NCBI RefSeq assembly: GCF_001949145.1
Contig: NW_019091420.1
Span: 914,721-937,540 of the forward strand
DNA from: Acanthaster planci
Taxonomy: Eukaryota; Echinodermata; Asteroidea; Valvatida; Acanthasteridae
Length of the DNA: 22,820 nt
Direction: 5' to 3'
The notes beneath the pieces were generated by a model, which worked only from the letters and a program-made list of their open reading frames with translations, was not told the DNA's origin and did no database searches. The position numbers and the translations under genes were made by a program. Below are positions 10,401 through 18,049 of the stretch, in pieces. Position 1 is the stretch's first letter. Each line of letters begins with the position of its first letter.

Positions 10401-13400
10401 CGCTTCACCCTGCCTCTCGTGTTGCTGCGCTTGCTTGTTGTTTTACTTGCAGCTGCTCCTCGGGCTGCTCGAGTTGTGGTGCAGGTTGACGCGCTGCCTC
10501 TTTTTGCTGCTTCGATCGTAGCTTAGGCTGCTGCTGTGATGGCCTCTGCACTTCCTGGTCCTGCTGCGCAAGTCGCCGATGCTGCTTTTGTCGCTCAATT
10601 TCTTGCGCCGGTTGCGTGTGATGCTGCGGAGTAGTATTAATTTGTGGCAGTTCACAAGCAGGTGTTATTTGTTGCAGTTGTTGAACCTTCTCTTGCTGTT
10701 TCTGTAGCGTGGGCTGGTGTTGCTGTTGCCTGATAAGCGTCTTCTTGCACTGCTGAGGTACAAGCTGTTGAGAGTGCTGCTGGTCTTTCTGCGGTAGAGT
10801 TGTTTGTTGCAGCTGCTTTGGAAACTGATGGGCTTCCTGTTGTGCAGGCTGATGCTTTGTTTGAGCCTGACTCTTTACGGACTGCTGATGAAGCTGCTTC
10901 AACTGCTGCTGTTGCGTAGACTGTTGTGGGCTCTTTTGAGATTGATGTTGTTGGGGCTGCTGCAAGTGCTGTCCTTGGTGAAGCTGTTGCAACTGCGATC
11001 CCTGCTGTTCTTCCTGTTGCTGTTGTTGCAGAGGCTCCAGTGACCGCTCCTGATGCAATTGCTGCCCCTGTCGAAGACAGTGCGCGTTCTTCTCACTTGT
11101 GCCGGACAAGGAGCCATCATGCTGAAGTTTGTTCAGTCTCTTCTCTAGCTCGATCGCATTCGCGTATGAAATCTGTAAATCCAAACAATAGAAGGAACTC
11201 TGTTTTACATTATCCACGACTTTGCAGGATTGCATAAGTCAGTGAACAATTGTTGGACGTCCATTTCCAAAACTCGAGTGTATTCGCAGTGGTGCACGAT
11301 TTCACTGTTATGAAAAAGGAGACTTTAAGACGCTGGTGGCAGCGGACACATCGGTCTTTTCACAGGATTGCGCGTTGGAACTATGCTCGCATGCTCAGAA
11401 CCTCGGGCGCATGTTTAGAACTGGTAAAAAGAACCAGCTTATTTACGACCACCAAGTTTCTCTCAGTCTCCCATCGGAAAAAAAGAAACGATGAACGGAA
11501 GACGGAAAATCAGAGTCTCGTGTGACAATTTGCAGTCATCGTAGTGACAAGAAGTATGCAAATTTTGGGGGCATCAGACAGACGTCAAACAGACGAAACT
11601 TCTTCACTTTTTTCCCGTGCTGTCTCTCTTTTTGATAAAATAAAGTAATGGAATGCTTCACCGCGCAAACAAACGTTTGGACGGTTAGTATATCGCTTCA
11701 CGTTACCTCATACCATTGCACAAATCTGAAACCTTCATTGTGTTTTATGCAATACCTGAATAAAATTAATCCTCTATGTTAGGAAAATAAACAGTCCTCG
11801 CGTGTGTTAGCGTCCGCCATTTCACGAAACAAATTCGTGTCCGAAGCGCCGCCCACTGCTACAAGTAGTAGGCCTACCGCGTAATGGTAGACCGGTTCCC
11901 GTCCCTGCATTATTTTCCTCTTTCTTGCTGGGAGTGAAATATATAAAATGGGGCGGGAACCAGTGAGTGAAATGAAGTTCTATTCGCAGGTACCGTAGAA
12001 TACAACAAATAGTTCAATGACGTGTGATAACAATCAACCATGGGGGATTTATGCAGTTACTATATCTGTGTATAAAGCACTTCTCTTTCTTGATTTGCCG
12101 AAAGTGTGTCGTGAGACGCTTGCTAGTTTAACTATTTTGTATCACCACATCAACAAGACTATATACGCACAACCTCACTCTGAAAAAGAACTACATATAT
12201 ACACGTAGCAACCAAAGAACTATACCCGTAGCAACTAAACCATGAAAGTACCCAGGCGTGTATTTCGGCTCATAGCCTAAATTTTTATCTGTCACTCTCG
12301 AACTCGATGAAACAGGCTACCAACTAGCTATAAGAGAACGTCCACAGCTAAAATAAGGCAGGGTTATAGGGTTATTACTGTCAACGCATTCAGGGCACGT
12401 GGTGGACCAGGAATTTTCTTTGGATAAGGAGAAAGTGCAATAATTCGGATTAAATTGCATTTGTGATTGCCCTTTTGCTAAAAACAGTTGCCTTTTCAGA
12501 AAAGTATGTTTATGGGCCTCCCGCTCCTGCGCCAAAATAAAGTGTTCAATTGTTCATTGGCATTTTTTACAAAGCGTACGCGTAACCCTACAAAACTGTG
12601 TGTAATAAAGTACAATGATCTAACATCAATCTTATACTAGCAAGGGGTGGTGAAGAAATGCCAGCATGCTTTGGTAAAACTGTACAAACCTTGTTATTGA
12701 GTCCCGTCGAGAATATAGTGGCCGGTTTCTCGTTGAGACGGGGCTGTGCTTCAGCGGCATTTGGGATTTCATTGACCGGGCCGACGGTGCAGATTGCCGG
12801 GGTCGGGGAAGTTGGAGGCGGGACGAAACGCTCCGATTTGATCGAGTGCTCAGAATTCTGCCTGGAGGCCCTAGTCTGTGGCAATGTAAAAAAAAAAAAA
12901 AAAAGAAACGCGGGATCTCCTCAGAAGACAGACTTCCCAAACCCATTTGTAACATCGAGGGCTTTTCTTCCGCCTTTATGCATGCCCACTGTTTCTTCTG
13001 CATTCAAGAGCCGTTTGAAAATGAAAAGCGTTTCACATTCCCGTGATCAATTTTGGTCCTATTTTGCATTCTGTTCCTGGACTGGACAAAAATGCATAAT
13101 AATATGATACTCCCTCACTTTCAAGTGTAAAGTGCCTTTAAGTAGGCCTCAGTCTTTCTACTGACCCTGAGATTGTTAAAAAGAAAAGCTTCTTCGCGGA
13201 AAGGGCGGGACTAAGCAGCGTCTCTGCCTAGTGAGCGTGGTGGCACGCCCCGGGACATCTCAAAATTTATTCACCATAACCGCATTTGCATTAACGGGGC
13301 TCATTACCATTAGCACCCTGTTCCTATAACAAAGGAAACAAAGTTCACTTTCTCAAACTACTTAACATTTTGACCTTAAGGAATCATTACTCAATCCCGA

Positions 13401-14063
13401 TAGGCCTAGTTTAGGAAAATTTTGACAATATTTAAGCAAGAAAACTTCAAATTTCTAACCCGAGTTTGGCAAAAGACTTAGTCGAATCACGCCATTTGGT
13501 TGTTCGTCTGGTTCCCTGACTCGGGTATTTTGGATTCATCAAAAGAAATCTCCATCCAGGTCAAGGAACCAGACTACATTCGCTAATCTGTCGTTCAATG
13601 CTCTTCGTACTTCGGGACAGTCATGTACGCTGCCGTTTTACACCAAATTTCCCTCTAAAACCAAAAGCCTAATTCTCTTTTCTTTCTGATATGAAAGAGG
13701 ACATCCCCAACACCTTGTTTAGATAAGTTATTTCGAAAAAGTAGAATTCATTCCCTTGTAATAGGAACAGGGTGCGAAAGGTAATGAACCCCACATTAAC
13801 TGCAAGACAAAATCTAGAAGTAGAAAAAAAGTTCACGAGTTCTAAATCCTTCAATCATGTCAGTAGACTTTGCAATGCATTCTCTGACAAAAGTTAAACA
13901 CCTGAAAGCAAATTAAGGTGTTCTAGTCAAAGTAAGGATTGCTGAGAGGGGTAACTGTGCCTTGTCCTTTTTTTTATTTACAAGAAGGAATTGACCCTGT
14001 ACTTACCGGTTTGAAATCAGATTGGCTCTCGCGGCTCGATTTCTTCGATTGTCCTAATCCCAT
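7233..14063 (-). CDS. Gene A: myristoylation-signal, Gln-rich, MYND zinc-finger protein (5 exons, whole gene span)
   Basis: The proposed coding exons are 14063..14007, 12875..12690, 11172..10447, 10382..7803 and 7442..7233, all joined in phase 0, giving about 1252 residues. Seen in order: a likely N-myristoylation signal (1-8), a Ser/Pro-rich segment (20-81), a Gln-rich low-complexity region (about 100-800), a basic FFSRIFGKK patch (about 930), an acidic Ser/Asp/Glu stretch, a predicted-helical region (about 1040-1150) and a MYND finger (1196-1238) at the very C-terminus. MYND fingers bind proline-rich peptides of partner proteins, and myristoylation would place the protein at membranes; both are inferences from the families. 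I recognise no orthologue by name. The frame breaks near 10434 and needs either a 64-nt intron (used here) or removal of one base (about 1273 residues). Extra small exons in the long introns cannot be excluded. Confidence 0.7.
7443..7802 (-). other. Gene A intron 4 (360 nt)
   Basis: The donor is CAG|GTTGGT (GT at 7802..7801) and the acceptor TGCTTGCAG (AG at 7444..7443), phase 0. The donor lacks the usual A at +3, but it is the best CAG|GT before the in-frame stop at 7719. The intron contains a small palindrome, CGGGATTGAAATCCCG, near 7515. Confidence 0.6.
7803..10382 (-). CDS. Gene A exon 4: main Gln-rich and helical exon
   Basis: This exon has 860 codons open on the minus strand; the frame stays open upstream to 10443 and downstream to 7719. 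The first half is dominated by Gln with Lys, Glu, Pro and His. Glutamine is written with mixed CAA and CAG, so it is not a simple CAG expansion. Next come an Ala-rich patch, the basic sequence KKERREGHGFFSRIFGKKSK (about residue 920-940), an acidic Ser/Asp/Glu stretch and an amphipathic-helix-like region including VQRLVSDALEAKRGLKRIKE. The exon ends KLTATQ at CAG|GTTGGT. There are no membrane segments. The latter half looks ordered and probably forms a helical domain that I cannot name. Confidence 0.8.
10383..10446 (-). other. Gene A: 64-nt possible mini-intron or frameshift site
   Basis: Upstream, the exon 3 frame continues to a TGA at 10405..10407. Downstream, the exon 4 frame is open from just after a TAA at 10443..10445. 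Removing 64 nt between CAA|GTAAAAC and TTCACAG|GAA joins QLQ to EKQE in phase 0. The alternative is one extra base near 10434: dropping that G keeps continuous Gln-rich protein, with CAACAA followed by CAAGCGCAGCAACAC in the new frame. The segment has no pyrimidine tract and is Gln-coding on both sides of the shift. An indel (real or in assembly) is therefore at least as likely as an intron. Confidence 0.5.
10447..11172 (-). CDS. Gene A exon 3: coiled-coil start and first Gln-rich block
   Basis: The acceptor TTGGATTTACAG precedes 11172, phase 0. The exon opens with ISYANAIELEKRLNKLQHDG, a short helix of coiled-coil type, and then turns into roughly 200 residues rich in Gln with Leu, His, Lys and Glu. 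Gln runs reach five residues and use both CAA and CAG. It contributes 242 codons if the 64-nt intron is real. If the break is an indel, exons 3 and 4 are a single exon, 7803..11172, with a one-base shift. Confidence 0.75.
11173..12689 (-). other. Gene A intron 2
   Basis: The donor is AAG|GTTTGT (GT at 12689..12688) and the acceptor GGATTTACAG (AG at 11174..11173). No further exon was convincing inside. The plus strand carries a TATAAAA followed by a GC box near 11.94 kb (listed separately) and a YY1-like CCGCCATTT near 11815. Confidence 0.55.
11942..11957 (+). promoter_or_regulatory. TATA box with adjoining GC box, possible antisense promoter
   Basis: TATAAAA at 11942..11948 is followed two bases later by GGGGCGGG (11950..11957) on the plus strand, inside intron 2 of the minus-strand gene. 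A short open frame begins at an ATG at 12017 but shows no recognisable protein features. This is a motif-only call: it could be chance, or an antisense or non-coding transcript start. Confidence 0.2.
12690..12875 (-). CDS. Gene A exon 2: Ser/Pro-rich 62-codon exon
   Basis: The acceptor ACATTGCCACAG is preceded by a very long T tract on the minus strand. The donor is AACAAG|GTTTGT. The 186 nt are phase 0 at both ends and encode 62 residues, beginning TRASRQNSEHSIKSERF and then a Pro/Thr/Ser-rich segment. Joined to exon 1 it continues a run of basic and Ser residues (RESQSDFKP then TRASRQNSEHS), a plausible kinase target region. It looks disordered and has no known domain. Confidence 0.7.
12876..14006 (-). 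other. Gene A intron 1
   Basis: The donor is CCG|GTAAGTAC (GT at 14006..14005), a strong GTAAGT match, and the acceptor lies at 12877..12876. The polypyrimidine tract before the acceptor is a run of about 17 to 18 T, interrupted by one C further upstream. The intron contains the hairpin at 13506..13574. A GC box and CpG cluster lie near 13200..13255. No extra exon was recognised. Confidence 0.6.
13506..13574 (-). repeat. Intronic inverted repeat, 15-bp stem
   Basis: The arms GTCTGGTTCCCTGAC (13506..13520) and GTCAAGGAACCAGAC (13560..13574) pair over 15 positions with one non-Watson-Crick position. In minus-strand RNA, the sense strand of gene A, that position becomes a G-U wobble, so the stem is fully paired. 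A second small stem (ATTTTG with CAAAAG) sits in the loop. A hairpin RNA is possible, but the loop is asymmetric and unlike a standard pre-miRNA. Confidence 0.55.
14007..14063 (-). CDS. Gene A exon 1: start codon and N-myristoylation signal
   Basis: ATG at 14063 has G at -3 and G at +4, a good Kozak context. It is the first ATG in its frame, because the frame upstream is open but ATG-free. The 19 codons read MGLGQSKKSSRESQSDFKP, then the strong donor GTAAGTAC. Gly2, Ser6 and Lys7-Lys8 fit the N-myristoyltransferase pattern (Gly2, Ser/Thr6, basic 7-8), implying a lipid anchor helped by basic residues. Phase 0 matches exon 2. The main uncertainty is whether an upstream non-coding or coding exon exists. 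Confidence 0.7.
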
Positions 14064-14480
14064 CACGGCATGAAATATTCTGCATTTACTTCGGAAACTT
14101 TGAACAAATGAGGATATTTCAGCGCAGGATGTCTCGCTGAATTCGACAACGACGGTTCGAGTCAGCACGGATAAGGCCACAGTACGGTAAAACCGAGTCT
14201 GCGCCGCGCCGAACACGTTTTGAAATGCGCACAGTTCGTCTGACACTCGCGTGCTGTGCGGGCGCGTCACGCGCGCACTCTTGTGACATTTTCCCTGATG
14301 AAACCAAAATGGGGAAGTTTCCCGATGTGCAGTTTCGCCTTTTCGCGCCGGACGATTTGCAGTGAAAAAAAAATGGTGGTGTCAGAATCGGGTCTTTCGC
14401 GTTCTTGACTTCGATTTCTGCTACATAAGCGCGTCGTAAACAACAGCTCTTGAAGGATATGTCCGCCTCGGAAGCGGTCA
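14064..14480 (-). promoter_or_regulatory. CpG-rich 5' flank / probable promoter region of gene A
   Basis: Upstream of the gene A start codon the base composition changes. About 16 CpG dinucleotides fall in roughly 97 bases between 14190 and 14280 (for example GCGCCGCGCCGA and GGCGCGTCACGCGCGC), while the surroundings are AT-rich. No TATA box is evident. This fits a CpG-type promoter and 5' UTR; the exact start site cannot be read from the sequence. Confidence 0.4.
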
Positions 14481-17400
14481 TACCCCGGAAACCTTGTTAA
14501 AGACACAATTAAATTACACCCGTGGCCTAAACGATTGCTACAAATTCTCTTTTATATTGAAGATATATTGCAAAAAAATCCAAACATTTTATATCATAAT
14601 AGTACGAACGTCCGTGGCTTCAAGCCAGGTACCGTACCACTGGAAAATTAATCGGAACATACACTGCACGGTCCTCACAGAATTAGCCTTTTGAAACAAA
14701 TCTGAAAAGAAGTGTGCATTTAAGCCTACATTTTACCCCAGGGATGTGAGCAGGGTTACGGTTTAAATTGCCTACAAAGCCAGGTACGAAGGAGAGGTCT
14801 CGGCACATGTACGATGCAATATATTCATCTCAAAATTGAAAACGTACAAAAATTACAAAACAATAATCGCACGAGCACTGGAGTCTCTGTTATCACATGG
14901 TCTCGTGACTCTCTACAGTCCAAATCAATCGTCATTGTTGGTATATCTGTTGATTATTCCAGGCACAAATTTACACACTGGATCATATTTATCGTTGAGA
15001 CAGTAACATGAATATTCAATCTAAAAGAAATAAATATGAAACTTGTGGTTTTTTTTCTACAATGAGTTTCGCCCAAGACTAAAGTTGAATTCTTCGTTTT
15101 GGCTTCAGTGGATCAAGCTGCATGGTTGCTCAAGCAGCAACACTCCTACAGAAAGTTGTACCCAAGTGTTCAAACTTAGGAAAGAGCTGCCTTTCAAAAG
15201 CGTCTGCCATAAATTTCAGGTAACTTTTTGCAGCACATAACCAGCTCTACAAATAGATTCTGAATACAGAAACTATCCCTTTTACTCTTGAGATTGTGTC
15301 TTCGCTTGCAAGACGCTTCGATTTAACAGAAAGAGGCATGACTCTGTGTGGACAAATAAAAATCTCTCGATTATGAGGCCCATGTCAGATGGGGCACAGA
15401 CGTGGACAAACACCTACGGGAAATTTGGCAAGAAGAAACCATGTGAACAGTCTAATCAAAGGTGTGTACGAACCCTCCTTTCCCCTAGGTTACTGAGCCA
15501 GGGTACTAAGCCGAATCATCTGCTTACACATCCGCAGATTTGATGGTTTTTTAATTTCATGCGTAGGGGGGAAAAGAGCTGATTATGCTCCTCTCTCCGA
15601 CAAAATCACCCCAAGTGACATAGCAGGAAGTTCTGGTGAACAATGTGGATACGTATTCATGTCAGAAATAAAAATCCCTGTTTCTTGTTTTCCTTTTCAA
15701 AAAGTTATGAACAATTTGTGAATTCAGGCACAGATTGCGCATGTTAATTGTCAACCTCCCTTCAGCAATCCAGCAACCACGCGTGCGTGCTTGTTTTGGT
15801 GTATAATACGGAAGTACACATACGTACGTAAAATTGACACTTGACCTTAAGAGCGGTCTTTAGTAGGTTTCACTGAAATATTCAATTTCCTCAACACAGG
15901 TTCAGTGTCGTTCCAATGTTGGTTCATAACTGGTTTATACTCGTCGCATTCAACCTTCTTTTCTCGCATACAAGAGGGGGCCTCAGGATAATCATTTAAT
16001 AATATAGGCTACATGTATTTCTGGAGGAGAAGCTATTTCTGTTCACAGACGGGCAAGATTAAGATTCATTTGCATGAAAAAAGCTGTCCACTCTATTTGG
16101 AGTTTTATTTGTAATCCAACAACATACACCTGAGATTGAGCAACGGTTATCTCGGAGGATGCCCACCGGTCTACACGTGAAGGACTCGGGGTACCGTGCG
16201 AAATACATCAATTCCAATAAGCCAAAAGTCACTCCATGGCTCCATTTTTCTCAACTATTTCTTGGGAATGCCAAATCCGGCAATTGCTGTCCATTCACAA
16301 AAGCTGGAGACATAAGTACTGTTTAGCATGTATGCTGAATAAGAAGTGAGCATTTTAATGTGACTGTGGGGTGGGGAGTTGTTTTCATGCCACGATCAAT
16401 GGGTCCAGACTTTTTCCTTGTTAGAGAGACTTGACTGAGTCAGTGCACAGATGCGAACGTACAGAACAAATGTACAGCAGATTTAAAAAAAAAAACCTCT
16501 ACCGTACCAGCCCGACTGAGAACGACTAGTGCCAAGACTACAGCATGCTGTGCATTCACGAGATGCCTTGAAGCGGGCACCTGCTGAAAAACGCCTGGCG
16601 TGACTTGGCCTACACTCCTACAAATAAACTGTACCAAGCAGTTTGTCCTGTGAACAATACTACTAACATTTATCACGGCTTCAGATCGCACACAATACCA
16701 AACAGGAAGTATTAGATCAGAATCCAGAGGGTTGTACACCAAGAAAGCCCTAACCCCGCTGTTACATTTGACAACTATTCGTTTTTATATAAATATATAT
16801 TATACTTTTTAGGGCTAAATACAAAAATGCACTATGTAAATAGATGTGATGACAGTAACCTTTTTAAAAGGGAGGAACGAAATACACATTACATTGCCTT
16901 TACTCTCGTGCAAAATTCTTCTAACTTTGATCATTATTTTCAAGTTGATAACAGTTCACATAATTCAATTAAAATACATTTTCGGATATTTCCATTGTTC
17001 GTCTAGCACAAACAAATACAAAAAATTTCCATTTGGAAAAAAGAGATAAATAAAAATAGGGCATGCCAACAACATTTTCTTGGCAAATGTTTTCTGTTCG
17101 GCTCAAGTTTGAGCCAAGGGAGAAAATTCAAATAAACCAATAGGGAACAGTTCACATTTTGCCATTGGAAATTTGCTCGACAGGGAAAAAGACTTGCAGG
17201 ACTCAGGGGTACAAAGTCCCCACAGAGAGTACAAGTATTAAAAAAAAACAGGTATTACAAATATAATTTGCTAACTGTTTAAACACCTGGATCTTTCTTA
17301 CAAAACAAGTCACACAAAAAAAGGAAAACCTTTCATTTAAAATTGCAAAGTCATTCTTGGAATGCCAAATAATACTTCAATACCAGAAAATCTTTACAGT

Positions 17401-17863
17401 TCACGAAAGTTTCAATGGAAGAATTTTTTTGTTGCAACATAATGCCTGACACACTTTTTCTGAGTCACCATTCGGAAATATCAATTTCAGCACACTGGAA
17501 AATACTGCTCACTTTACTTCAGTTGGGACGTGGAAAGGACTTTTAAATCTGGTTCTGTCTGCAGTTTTCCGACATTTCACGTCCTGTAACTTAATTTATA
17601 TTTTTTTCCATGATCGAAAAAATAAACAGTTCAGATCTTGATGTGCGTATGCGTAGTTGAGATGCCAAACTCACTCGGTCATCATATACTCAATCGCAAG
17701 TTTTCCCAGTGACTCAACAGTGGAGTCCCATCTTCTTCCTGCTCAACTTATTTTTAAAATAGTCCATTCCACATTTCATGTGGAATAAATAAATACTTAC
17801 TTCTTGTGCCTTTTTTTGGGGGGGGAGGGGTTGTCCCGTGCTTGGTCCCCGGTTGATTGCGGC
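14481..17863. other. AT-rich intergenic region between genes A and B
   Basis: No coding exon was convincing on either strand. Between about 16.75 and 17.76 kb the sequence is strongly AT-rich and may include the 3' UTR of gene B, but no canonical AATAAA was found close behind its stop on the minus strand. Small perfect palindromes occur at 17100..17115 (GGCTCAAGTTTGAGCC) and near 17764 (ATTCCACA with TGTGGAAT). Confidence 0.5.
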
Positions 17864-18049
17864 CTACAGGTAAAGGGAGGGCGCCACGATGATCCCCGTC
17901 TGGACAAGGACGATGAGGAGGAACGTCGTCAGCAGGAGGATGCCATAGACGAGGGACTTGTCCACGGGGATGAAGAGGAGCCGCACCTGCCCGTTCAAGA
18001 ATTGGATGGCCACAAGTGTATCGAACAGTGGCAAGGATTGGCCGATGAG
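17864..18049 (-). CDS. Gene B terminal exon: last membrane helix and stop
   Basis: The acceptor TTGCTTTGATACAAG precedes 18049, and the stop TAG lies at 17864..17866. The 61 codons begin LIGQSLPLFDTLVAIQFLNG and continue with VRLLFIPVDKSL, then a roughly 24-residue hydrophobic helix (VYGILLLTTFLLIVLVQTGI) and the short tail VAPSLYL. Asp-Lys-Ser-Leu immediately before the helix and Thr-Phe...Gln inside it are the residues that recall gustatory-receptor TM7. The acceptor choice is the weakest point; the coding part from VAIQF onward is clear. Confidence 0.65.
   Translation of the reverse strand, partial: LIGQSLPLFDTLVAIQFLNGQVRLLFIPVDKSLVYGILLLTTFLLIVLVQTGIIVAPSLYL

Noticed and set aside
8970-11043. 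Several plus-strand leucine-rich open frames that look like membrane or signal sequences
   Set aside because: They are the antisense of CAA/CAG glutamine codons (read as TTG/CTG leucine) of gene A; no independent start context or splice logic.
12887-12904. Poly(A) tail of a retrocopy on the plus strand
   Set aside because: It is better explained as the polypyrimidine tract (on the minus strand) of the gene A exon 2 acceptor.
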